DNA of 64,000 nucleotides from Lachnospiraceae bacterium (lineage in GTDB: Bacteria > Bacillota_A > Clostridia > Lachnospirales > Lachnospiraceae), in contig JAETQR010000018.1 in the NCBI GenBank assembly GCA_021770615.1, forward strand, positions 16,583 through 80,582, given 5' to 3'. The position numbers and the translations under genes are program-made. The notes under the pieces were generated by a model. The model made no database searches. It was not told the origin of the DNA and was given only the letters and a program-made list of their open reading frames with translations. Below are positions 6,544-15,800 of the stretch, one piece after another. Every line of letters starts with the position of its first letter. The stretch's first letter is position 1.

Positions 6544-8739
6544 TTACGCCTGTGGAGGTACCGGTGCTGCTGCAAGCTGAACAGTACCATTTCCTGCCAC
6601 ATTGAACGCACCAGACAGATGGAACTCACCGATGCAGTTCTCATAATTCAGATATTTTGTACCATATTCACTTGTCTGTACCTGATTGAATGCATATACT
6701 GCATCATCATCGTCATCTGATGATGGTGAGAACTCATAAGCTCCTGCTTTCAGGTAAGAGAACATCGTATAGTCTTCCTGATCGATCTTGACTGGCGCAG
6801 CATCTCCGTTTGCATCATATACATATGCGATAGTAGGAAGGGCATTATAATATCCATAATCAGAAATATCGTCATTATATGCAACTGCCCCCGGTACTGC
6901 TGCCGTAAAGTTTACTTTGTACAGCGGAAGAACAAAATCCTTCACAGCGGCACCTGCTGTATATACATTGCCTACTGTGTAATCGTATCCGCCACCAAAG
7001 TATGCCATCTGGGAATACTCGCCTGGAATCATTCTTACCTTATACGTTCCATCCGCCCTTGTATATCCACTGAAGCTGTCATAATTACCATACGCGTCAC
7101 GTTTTGTATAACCCTGTACTTCGATATTCTTTGCCGGAGCACCTGCTGCATCTTTTACCGTACCTGTCAAAGTCACACCATCTACGATCGTAAGTGTGAA
7201 TGGGAACGTAGCCTGGATGTTCGGGTTATACTCATCCCTTACTGTTACATTTACCGTATAAGTCGCTGCCGGTACTGCTACATAATTTCCGTTTGCATCC
7301 TCTGCGTGTCCAAGACGTCCCTCAACACTCATCGTATCTACCTGTGCCGGAAGACCGGTAGCCACATACTCATAACTTCCGGAACCACCAGCGATCACAC
7401 CATCACCCAAAGCCCGGATGGAAGTATAATCAAAGTTATATCCCGATGCCTCATTGATCCCTCTTGTGTTCGGATCATCCGGTGTGTAAGAGAGTACTGT
7501 ATCACCAAGGAAGTTTCCTACGATCGTATTGTCATCGCCGACATAGAATACATAACTTCTCTTGAAGGTCTTGCCTGCCTCATCGACAGCAGTAACAACA
7601 GCAGTTGTTCCGTTCTCAACCTTTCTGAACTTACCTTTTACCGATACACTTGTTCCTTCTTTGCTGATATATGCTTTCAGCCCCTCCGGAAGTCCCTCTA
7701 CGGAAGAATATTTGACAACACCTGTGGTGTCACCTTCTACACCCCAGTACATATCTTCGTCAACACTTCTTCCTACTCTTCCTGTGACACGCTGGATCGT
7801 ATCTGCCACACTATAAGAATGTTCTCCCGGAATCTGTCCAACATAGATTTCTTTTGTCTTGTCAACTTTCAGTGCAGAAACCGTAACCTTAACATAAGAG
7901 TACGATGCGATGCTGCTCACATTGTCAAGCTGCACATCGTATGTCTTTCCACCGTCATTTGTCACGATCTTCTCTACACCCTCAGAAGTATTGTAAGCAC
8001 CATTCGGTGTCTTCTTGTTCTGTACTGTAAAGTTTGCTGCTGTCAGTGCTTTTGCACTTGTCAGGCTCACGCGCACGATACCGCTGTCAGGAACCGTTAC
8101 ATCTTTGATGCCGGCGCCAACTGTCACTTTACAGGTAGCTTTTTTACCAGAACCGTCTGCTGCCTTTGCTGTGATCGTAGCCGTACCCTCTTTTTTACCT
8201 TTTACAACACCCTTTGCGGATACCGTAGCGATGCTTTTCTTGGAAGAAGACCATGCAATTTTTTTGCTTACATTCTTCTTCGGTGTCACTGTTGCCTTGA
8301 GTGTTTTCTTTGCTCCAACCGCAAGAGTTGCTTTCTTAGCGCTGATTGTAACCTTCTTTACTGCTGCCTTCTTAACTACTACCTTGATCGTAGCTTTTTT
8401 CTTCTTGTTCTTTGTAGAAGTAACAGTAATCTTGGTTTTCCCAACCTTTACACCCTTTACCTGTCCCTTTTTGTTTACTGTTGCGATTTTCTTGTTAGCT
8501 GATTTATAAGTTACCTTTTTGTTAGCCTTTTTGTTCGGCGTAACCTTTACAGTGGCAGTAAGTTTGATCTTCTTACCTTTTGCAACCTCAGCAGTTTTGC
8601 CTGATGGTGCCTTCACTGTGACTTTTTTAACCTTCACTTTTTTAGCTGATGCAGTCTCCGGATTTACTACTGCGGTCATCCCCAAAACCATAGCTAATGA
8701 TAAAGCTCCGGCTAAAGCCTTCTTTGCGAACTTCTTCAT
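6544..8739 (-). CDS. Large secreted surface protein with Lys-rich Big_2 domains and a carboxypeptidase-regulatory-like domain
   Basis: A 731-aa protein with a clear signal peptide (KKALAGALSLAMVLGMTAV, cut near ASA at 30-32). Two Big_2 Ig-like domains follow, each with the IATVNKKGQVKG / IATVSAKGVVKG motif (about 35-125 and 126-205), very rich in lysine. A middle beta-rich region (about 210-520) is not recognised. A carboxypeptidase regulatory-like domain (VTLTGTVKDAAGAPAKNIEV to DGTYKVRMIPG) lies at about 530-590. There is no LPXTG or SLH anchor, so attachment is probably by charge or through the Ig-like domains. It has its own promoter and terminator and probably is monocistronic and abundant. 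The ATG at 8739 follows AAGGAGGAAC. Confidence 0.82.
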   Translation of the reverse strand: MKKFAKKALAGALSLAMVLGMTAVVNPETASAKKVKVKKVTVKAPSGKTAEVAKGKKIKLTATVKVTPNKKANKKVTYKSANKKIATVNKKGQVKGVKVGKTKITVTSTKNKKKKATIKVVVKKAAVKKVTISAKKATLAVGAKKTLKATVTPKKNVSKKIAWSSSKKSIATVSAKGVVKGKKEGTATITAKAADGSGKKATCKVTVGAGIKDVTVPDSGIVRVSLTSAKALTAANFTVQNKKTPNGAYNTSEGVEKIVTNDGGKTYDVQLDNVSSIASYSYVKVTVSALKVDKTKEIYVGQIPGEHSYSVADTIQRVTGRVGRSVDEDMYWGVEGDTTGVVKYSSVEGLPEGLKAYISKEGTSVSVKGKFRKVENGTTAVVTAVDEAGKTFKRSYVFYVGDDNTIVGNFLGDTVLSYTPDDPNTRGINEASGYNFDYTSIRALGDGVIAGGSGSYEYVATGLPAQVDTMSVEGRLGHAEDANGNYVAVPAATYTVNVTVRDEYNPNIQATFPFTLTIVDGVTLTGTVKDAAGAPAKNIEVQGYTKRDAYGNYDSFSGYTRADGTYKVRMIPGEYSQMAYFGGGYDYTVGNVYTAGAAVKDFVLPLYKVNFTAAVPGAVAYNDDISDYGYYNALPTIAYVYDANGDAAPVKIDQEDYTMFSYLKAGAYEFSPSSDDDDDAVYAFNQVQTSEYGTKYLNYENCIGEFHLSGAFNVAGNGTVQLAAAPVPPQA

Positions 8740-8792
8740 AACTTAAGTTCCTCCTTATCGTTTTTTCGTGGTTGTTCCCACATACGCATTTC

Positions 8793-8821
8793 ATTATAAC
8801 ACCCGCCTGTTTATATTGCAA
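8793..8821 (-). promoter_or_regulatory. Near-consensus promoter of the Ig-like surface gene
   Basis: Minus-strand TTGCAA (8816-8821), 17-base spacer, TATAAT (8793-8798), about 55 bases before the start codon. The upstream region at about 8836-8860 carries a direct repeat of ATATTTTCAAC and is AT-rich. Confidence 0.7.
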
Positions 8822-8915
8822 TAAAAATATCATAATTTAATATTTTCAACATATTTTCAACAAAAAAATCACAATAATTACAGTTTCTTTACAACTGTTT
8901 CCTTTTTGCAACATG

Positions 8916-9467
8916 CTAATACATGAATACGATCTGTCCCCTGACCTCTTCTGCCTTTTCCTTTGAGACGAGCAGTTCAAGCAGGGCAAACCCGAACTCC
9001 ATGGAAGTCCCAAGTCCCCGGCTAGTAACTACATTTCCATCGACTACAACCTTTTCATTGATGAACTCTGCACCTGTCAGTTTATCCTCAAAGCCCGGAT
9101 AGCAAGTCGCCTTTTTCCCTTTCAGGATACCACACTGGCCAAGTACCGACGGCGCCGCACAGATCGCACCTACGATCTTTCCCGTCTCATTCATTTTCGT
9201 AAGCACTCCGGTCACCTTTGGACTATTTCCCAGATTGAGCGTCCCCGGCATCCCACCCGGAATGAGTACAGCATCCTGCTCACCAAAATCCACCTGATCC
9301 ATCGCAACATCCATTCCGATCCGGATCCCGTGCGACCCGGATACTTCCATCTCCTCTGTGATCGAGGCTAACCTCACGTCTACCCCGCCTCTCATGAGAA
9401 TGTCCACCGTCATCAGTGCTTCCACCTCTTCAAATCCCTCTGCAAACAGCATAACAGCCTTTTTCAT
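8916..9467 (-). CDS. DJ-1/PfpI/YajL family protein
   Basis: A 183-aa protein of the DJ-1 superfamily. The conserved Glu is in EGFEEVEA (about 10-17), the nucleophile elbow is GAICAAP with Cys at about 103, and GGMPGT and TSRGLGTSMEF match the family. Members protect proteins from glyoxal damage or act as chaperones or glyoxalases in the cytoplasm. The start overlaps the end of the RluA gene by 4 bases (ATGA), so they are one operon. Confidence 0.87.
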   Translation of the reverse strand: MKKAVMLFAEGFEEVEALMTVDILMRGGVDVRLASITEEMEVSGSHGIRIGMDVAMDQVDFGEQDAVLIPGGMPGTLNLGNSPKVTGVLTKMNETGKIVGAICAAPSVLGQCGILKGKKATCYPGFEDKLTGAEFINEKVVVDGNVVTSRGLGTSMEFGFALLELLVSKEKAEEVRGQIVFMY

Positions 9468-10435
9468 CTTTCTTCCTCCTTCATATATTGTTGTATTAAT
9501 TTCCGGATCGATACATCCTTGTAAAAATCCCCCGGAAGTCCGGCACGAAATACCGCTCCACTCAGATCCAAAAAGGGCTCGTCCATTTTCGGGAAGTGCA
9601 GTTCAAAGGCATGTAGTAACTGCCTTTGGACCGGGCTTCCTGATATCCGCCCCCCGTATTTGGCATCTCCTGCGACCGGATGGGAAATACTGGCCAGATA
9701 ACTACGGATCTGATGTGGTTTTCCTGTAAAGAGCCTGACTTTTAAGAGGGTATACTTCCCGTCTGTCCCCAGTGGCTCATAACCTGTCTTTATATAAGAA
9801 GAATCCGGCGTCTGCCGGTTCGATATCCTCACTTTATTTGCCCTTGGATCCTTTATGAGCCATCCCTCAGCAGTGTCCCCCTTTTTTATGCTTCCCTTTA
9901 CCACAGCGATATAATATTTTTCGATCCGTCTCTCCCGCAGGAGTTCTGATATCGTCTGCAGTCCAAGAAGGCTCTTGCCGCCAATAACGATGCCGCTCGT
10001 GTTCCGGTCGAGACGGTTACAGATCCCGGGAGAAAATCCTTCTTCGGTACTTCCCACATAACTCCGGAAATATTCTACCAGGCTCATGTCACCCGAACCG
10101 GCTCTCTGGGAAAGCATCCCCGCCGGTTTATCGATCAGGGCAATATGTTCATTTTCATACAGAATGGAAAGAACGACCTTGTTTCCATCCAATCTTCCGG
10201 ATTCCCGTTTATCCTGTCCCATAAATTTAGAAAGCGTTTCCTCCGAAAGATAAAGTGTCACCACATCTCCCTCGGAAAGCATTTCCCTGCCCTCTGCCTT
10301 TTTTCCATTCAACTTAATATTTTTTTTACGAAGCATCTTATAAAGAAATCCCTTTGATGCCTGTTTCATATATTTTGCCAGAAACTTGTCCAGTCTCTGT
10401 CTGCACTGATTCTTTCCTATTGTAATTTCTTTCAT
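9464..10435 (-). CDS. RluA-family 23S rRNA pseudouridine synthase with S4 domain
   Basis: A 323-aa protein. The N-terminal S4 RNA-binding domain (QRLDKFLAKYM to GDVVTLYL) spans about 10-70, and the catalytic domain has the RLDRNTSG motif with the nucleophilic Asp near 140, then GKPHQIRSYL. It converts uridine to pseudouridine in rRNA or tRNA, but the exact site (RluC, RluD or other) cannot be assigned. It is followed by the overlapping DJ-1 gene and preceded by a small membrane protein gene. Confidence 0.88.
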   Translation of the reverse strand: MKEITIGKNQCRQRLDKFLAKYMKQASKGFLYKMLRKKNIKLNGKKAEGREMLSEGDVVTLYLSEETLSKFMGQDKRESGRLDGNKVVLSILYENEHIALIDKPAGMLSQRAGSGDMSLVEYFRSYVGSTEEGFSPGICNRLDRNTSGIVIGGKSLLGLQTISELLRERRIEKYYIAVVKGSIKKGDTAEGWLIKDPRANKVRISNRQTPDSSYIKTGYEPLGTDGKYTLLKVRLFTGKPHQIRSYLASISHPVAGDAKYGGRISGSPVQRQLLHAFELHFPKMDEPFLDLSGAVFRAGLPGDFYKDVSIRKLIQQYMKEEER

Positions 10436-10476
10436 CTTGTAATCTCTTTTATTACAGAGCCCTTTCCGTTAAACCG

Positions 10477-11055
10477 TCAGACAGCCAGGATTTTCAGATG
10501 CTTTACGATCTCATCCTGCTTCGTCTCATTATCTTCTTCCCCAGCGCTTTCCGGCATTTTTTTATAGAATTCATAAAAATCTTCATCCGAGAAAAAAATC
10601 CTGACATGATAACCGGACGCAATTTCTTCGATTTTCTTTTGCAGATAATCCGTCATATATTTTACATCCTGTCCGTCTCTTCCAAGGATCCCGATCACAT
10701 TCTTTTTATAAATAACCACAAAATCAAGATTCATGACCTTCTCTGAAGAGGTAAACACATAATCCGTAAGCAGGGCGCCATTTCCCGAAAGTGCTGATCG
10801 CATTTTATCATACCGTTCTTTTTTTACGGACTGGCGCGGCGCCATAACAACTAGCGCGATCACTCGTTTCGCTCCCGGAAGCGCCATAAGGATCCCAAGG
10901 ACCGTAAACAGATTCGCCCTCGTCCCGGTAATCACAAAACCTGTCAAAAAAAGCCCTGCTCCGATCGCGACATAGAGCAATAACATGAGCGCCTGAAATT
11001 TCTTCTGGCTGCTGATATATCCAAATTCACACTTTGTTCCTTTTAAATTTTTCAT
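10477..11055 (-). CDS. Conserved two-helix membrane protein, unknown
   Basis: A 192-aa protein with two close transmembrane helices (about 25-45 and 49-70) and a ~120-residue soluble C-terminal domain ending in an acidic stretch (ESAGEEDNETKQD). The ATG follows GAGGAAATC. It resembles uncharacterised proteins found near rluA and murI in Lachnospiraceae, but I recognise no domain. The short gaps on both sides suggest co-transcription with the M23 peptidase and rluA. Confidence 0.65.
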   Translation of the reverse strand: MKNLKGTKCEFGYISSQKKFQALMLLLYVAIGAGLFLTGFVITGTRANLFTVLGILMALPGAKRVIALVVMAPRQSVKKERYDKMRSALSGNGALLTDYVFTSSEKVMNLDFVVIYKKNVIGILGRDGQDVKYMTDYLQKKIEEIASGYHVRIFFSDEDFYEFYKKMPESAGEEDNETKQDEIVKHLKILAV

Positions 11056-11072
11056 GATTTCCTCTTTTCTTT

Positions 11073-11882
11073 TTAAAGTTCCAGGTATCTTAAGATCTCA
11101 TATGGATTAATACTTACTTCTTTTCCTTCTATATCAATATACATCCCAAAATGAAGATGCACATCAAATTTACCTCTCGTTCCCTCTTCCCCATAACCGG
11201 TATTCCCTACATAGCCGAGTGTATCCCCCGCCCTCACACGGTCTCCTGCTGCAAGACCGGCTTTGTAAGAATCCAGATGTGCATAATATGCATACATACC
11301 GTGTTCACTGCGTATGCCGATCCGGTATCCCCCTAATTCGAGCCATCCGATCTTCTCCACGATCCCGTCACAGACACTCACTGCCGGAAAATATCCGGGT
11401 ACGTTATTCGAAGTCATCAGATCCACGCCCTCATGCCTTCTGTCGCCACCGTAGTTTCTCGCATTTCCCCATGAATTTTCATAGGAAATGGTCGCTTCTC
11501 CCGTTCCGTCAAAGGCGACCGGAAAACAACTTATATCACTGAGAAGTGTGGCGTAGGCATCACTGTACGAATCAAGTACCTGATCATCAACCTGGAGAGA
11601 AAAGGACAGCGGCACATATCCTCCGCCAAAAAGAAGCCTTTTCGCAAGTCTCCGATAGTATTTCTCTGTAAATGGATCCTCGTTCGCAAGATCTTCTGCC
11701 TTGATATCAAAACACCGGAACTGCTCCATATCCTCCGAAAGCGGCAAAACAGCATCGGCTTTTGCCCCTCCCAGTATCCACCCCGTCTCTACCGGTACCA
11801 TCAAAAAAATAACGACCGCAAGCAGAAGTTTCAACCTTCTGCTCACTCTGGTTTTTTTTTCCGTTTTTGGTCTTCTCCCCAC
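11073..11882 (-). CDS. Membrane-anchored M23 (LytM) metallopeptidase
   Basis: About 269 aa. A basic N-terminus and one signal-anchor helix (LKLLLAVVIFLMVPVETGW) are followed by a ~100-residue linker domain and a C-terminal M23 domain with HEGVDL (Zn ligands H and D), a YAHLDS segment and HLHFGM (HxH). These residues are all present, so it should be an active peptidoglycan endopeptidase outside the membrane. The start is uncertain: a GTG at 11882 has GGGAGGG 6 bases upstream; a GTG at 11897 is also possible. The gene lies just after murI, linking it to wall metabolism. A spore-coat or SpoIIQ-like role is possible but not shown. Confidence 0.83.
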   Translation of the reverse strand: MGRRPKTEKKTRVSRRLKLLLAVVIFLMVPVETGWILGGAKADAVLPLSEDMEQFRCFDIKAEDLANEDPFTEKYYRRLAKRLLFGGGYVPLSFSLQVDDQVLDSYSDAYATLLSDISCFPVAFDGTGEATISYENSWGNARNYGGDRRHEGVDLMTSNNVPGYFPAVSVCDGIVEKIGWLELGGYRIGIRSEHGMYAYYAHLDSYKAGLAAGDRVRAGDTLGYVGNTGYGEEGTRGKFDVHLHFGMYIDIEGKEVSINPYEILRYLEL

Positions 11883-11906
11883 CGGGAACCCTCCCACCCT
11901 TCATGC

Positions 11907-12719
11907 TTAATACGACTCAATATCGATAACCTCTGCCTTTTCTACATGGCACGACAGCACATCATCAGCAAAAGAAATAAATTTATCCACTCCGTCACTG
12001 ACAAAATAATCATATGAGGGTTCTTCCACATCTATGCCTACCGCACGGAGCAAATTCTTCTCAGCCAGAAGAGCCTTCAGGGATTTTGCTGTCTCATAGG
12101 CGGGATTTACAAGCTTTACTCCCTCCCCCATCTCCCGTCCAATGGTCCTGCGCAGCAGTGGGTAGTGGGTACAGCCCAATATCAGGGCATCGATATCATA
12201 TTCCTTCATTTCATGGAGATATCTCCCTACAATATCCTCTGTCACACGGTCTTCCCAGAGTCCCTCTTCCACAAGCGGAACAAAAAGCGGACACGCTTTG
12301 CTGACAACAGTGATCTCCGGATTGATCCGGTGAAGAAACTTATTGTATATACCACTCTTTATCGTGCTTTCTGTGCCAATGATACCGATGTTATTTGTCT
12401 TTGTCGTATCCGCTGCCATGACTGCACCGGGCTCTACAACCCCAATGACCGGAATATCGATTTCCTTTTGTATTTCATCCAGGGCAAGGGCGCTTGCCGT
12501 ATTACAGGCAACGACGATCGCCTTTACCTGTCTGGTCTGCAAAAAGCGCACGATCTGCCTGCTATATTTACAAACTGTGTTTTTTGACTTACTTCCATAT
12601 GGTACTCTTGCCGTATCCCCGAAATAAACAAGATTTTCACCCGGAAGCTGCCTCATGATCTCTTTCACGACAGTAAGGCCACCCACTCCCGAATCAAATA
12701 CTCCGATCGGTGCATCCAT
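11907..12719 (-). CDS. murI: Glutamate racemase
   Basis: A 270-aa protein with the family signatures IGVFDSGVGGLTV (about 5-17), YFGDTARVPYG, VVACNTASA (first catalytic Cys, about 74) and LILGCTHYPLL (second catalytic Cys, about 184). It supplies D-glutamate for peptidoglycan in the cytoplasm. It is the first gene of a minus-strand run murI - M23 - membrane protein - rluA - DJ-1. Confidence 0.95.
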   Translation of the reverse strand: MDAPIGVFDSGVGGLTVVKEIMRQLPGENLVYFGDTARVPYGSKSKNTVCKYSRQIVRFLQTRQVKAIVVACNTASALALDEIQKEIDIPVIGVVEPGAVMAADTTKTNNIGIIGTESTIKSGIYNKFLHRINPEITVVSKACPLFVPLVEEGLWEDRVTEDIVGRYLHEMKEYDIDALILGCTHYPLLRRTIGREMGEGVKLVNPAYETAKSLKALLAEKNLLRAVGIDVEEPSYDYFVSDGVDKFISFADDVLSCHVEKAEVIDIESY

Positions 12720-12752
12720 AAATTTTCATTCTCCTGTCTAAACGATAAATAT

Positions 12753-12797
12753 AAAAAGGCCACACAGAGCGCCTCAGGCACTCATATGACCTTTTTA
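12753..12797 (-). terminator. Hairpin terminator between the RND pump and murI
   Basis: AAAAAGGCCA and TGACCTTTTT form the outer stem, with an inner GCC/GGC stem. On the minus strand it ends in CTTTTTATATT. It follows the RND pump stop at 12803 and precedes murI. Confidence 0.75.
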
Positions 12798-12802
12798 TTA
12801 TA

Positions 12803-15800
12803 TTATTTTTCCCCGTCCTGTGCAACCTTATTTTTCTTCCGGTTTAAAACAGCATAAATACATGGAACCACAAACAAGGTAAGCAGCGTACCATAAATCA
12901 GTCCTCCAATGGTAACGATTGCCATCGGCCTCACCATATCGGAACCACTCTGACCGCTGACTACCATCGGCACAAGGCCAAGGATCGTCGTTACCGCTGT
13001 CATAAGGATTGGACGGAGCCTGGTCCGGCCGGCTTCCACAATGGCCTCAAACTTCTCCATTCCCCTCTCCCTGAGCTGGTTGATATAATCCACAAGTACG
13101 ATACCATTATTAACGATGATACCAGAGAGCATGACAAACCCGATCATTGCAATAACACTGACCTCACTGCCTGATATCCAAAGTCCCATAAATCCACCGG
13201 TAAAAGCAAGCGGAATCGTAAACAATATGATAAAAGGCGACAAGAGCGACTGAAATTGTGCAACCATGATCAGATACATGAAAAGCACTCCCACAACAAA
13301 CATGAGTACAACCTGTTCTACGGACTCATTGATGCTCTCGTCCTCACCCGTAAACTCCATGTCATATCCGGCCGGCATTTCATAATCTTTCAGTGCATCC
13401 CTTACCTCATTACTCACCAGACCGATATTATGTTCATCATCAATGGAAGCGGATACCGACATGTAACGGCTCTGCTTATTCCTATTGATCGAAGAGGGCG
13501 AATCTGCAAGAGAAAAATCTGCTATTTTACTGAGCTTCACTTTCTTCGTCTTCTGGGTCATCGCATCGGTATACTCGATCTTCATCTTCTGGATATCTTT
13601 CCGGTCCATAGACACATCTTCATCGTCACTGACATATACATTTAATTCCTCTGTATCTGTCGAGATCGTCGTAGCCGACTGTGCGTCTTTTATTTTTGCG
13701 TTGATCTGTTGGAACACCTGCGCCACCGTAAGCGAATACTCCATCGCTTTCTTCTTATCTACCGTGATACGATATTCTTTATTTCCTTCTTCCATTCCGT
13801 TTGTAACTTCTTCGATGCCGTCCACTTTCTGGATCCTGGTCATAATATCTTCCGTGATACTCTGCAACTTATCCAGATCTTTTCCTTTGACCTGGATCGT
13901 GATCCCCGCACCAAACATAGCACTCATATCCATGGCAGAAGCACTCACCTGGATATCACATGGAATATCCTTTGTCTTCCTCTCGATCTCTTTTTTCAAT
14001 TCCTGATTGGTATGCTTTGTATCTTCATCTAACAGGACATACATAGAGACCGCATTCCCTCCGCCGGACATCATGGACATCGTCCCTCCGCCGGACATTG
14101 CACCGATCGTCTCAATGCCGTCAATTTCCAGCATACGGTTCATCGCCTCCGTGGACATTTCCTGTAATTCCTCTTCGGACAACGTTTTATTATCTTCCGG
14201 CGGAGCCAGTGTGATCGTCATCTGGGTACTCTCCATCTCCGGCATAAAGGCAGTTCCTCTTGACACGGCAAGCATCGCAAACAAAACAAGAAGAATAAAC
14301 GAACCAAGCAGGACAAAAATTTTCCTTCTCAATAATAATGCAAGCAGACGGCCATAAACATCCTGTACCCTGGTAATAACACTGCTCCTGTGCTCCTTTG
14401 TCCTGCGGAGCATTCCCTGTGACATGGCAGGTACAAGTGTAAGGCTGACCACCAGACTGGCAAGAAGTGAATACGCAAGTGTCAGCGCCAGGTCCGTAAA
14501 CAACTGCCTCGTAATTCCTTCTGTAAATATGATAGGTGCAAACACACATACCGTCGTAAGCGTGGACGCAAGTATCGCCCCCGCTACCTGTCTGGCTCCT
14601 TGTACTGCCGCCTCTTTTACCGAATATCCTTCCTCATTTCTGAGACGGAAAATATTCTCGATCACGACGACTGAGTTGTCGACGAGCATTCCTACCCCGA
14701 GCGCCAGTCCTGACAGTGAAATAACATTTAACGAAACTCCGCTGAAATACATGAGCACAATAGCCGCCACCACACTGAGCGGAATGGAACATGCCACAAT
14801 AATAGTCGGCCTTAAATCCCACAGGAATAAGAAAAGGATCAATATAGAAAGGAGCGATCCGATCAGCAGGTTCTGTACGACAGAATCCACAACGAGATCA
14901 ATATAAACTCCCTGGTTCATCAGCACACTGATATGAAGCCCCTCATTCTCAGCTTCAAGTTCCCCAAACCTGTCGATCAGGCGGTCGGTAACATCTCCGG
15001 TTGAATATCCGGTAGCTTTTTCCATAACAACTGCCACCGCCGGATTTCCGTTTACCATCGCATAGACTTCGCTGGAATTATCCGTAACTGCGACATCGGC
15101 CACATCCGAAAGCCGGATCGGCTTCAGACCATCAAGATCCATGTCACAGATCACAAGATCTTCGATATCTCCATCGGACCCGATCTTATCCCCGACTCTT
15201 ACCAGATATGAGGAATCATTATCGGTGATATATCCCGCCGGCATATCAAAGTTCTCTGCATTGAGGATATTTTCTACCATACTTTTTGTAATGATCTTTT
15301 CAAGATTTGTATTTTCTTTCGTCGTCTTTGACGTCTCTTTCAGATTGTCCTCTGCTTCATTTAACTTACTCTCTCCACTGGACACTTCTGCCTCGGCCAC
15401 GCTGAGTTTGATCGCCGCCAGCACTTTCTGTTTGCTTAACTCCTGTGTCGCTTCTTCCACTGAAATCTGACCCTCTTGCAGTTTTTTCTTTGCATCCGTC
15501 AGTTTTTTCTTCCCTGCGGCAACCTGTTTTTTTCCTTTTGTAATCTCCTTTTTGCTCTTATTCAGTTTCTCTTCCTGTTTGGAAATTTCAGTAAGCCCTG
15601 CCTGTGCCTGTGAAAGACCATTCTCTGCCTCGACTACCTTGCCTGCCAGCTCGGACTCTTTGATCCCCTGTTCGGAAAGTTTTGACTGAAGAACAGATAT
15701 CTGAGCATTAACCGATTCAAGCTGCGTCTTTAATTCTGTTGTTTCCCCGGCGGCTGCGATCTGCCCCTCTAGCATACTCTTCTGTCCGTTCAGAGCATCC

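Noticed and set aside
7306..8502. 398-residue open frame on the plus strand
   Set aside because: It is antisense to the surface protein gene, Cys-rich and unlike any family; the real gene has a signal peptide, promoter and terminator. Lysine-rich coding sequence leaves few stops on the other strand.
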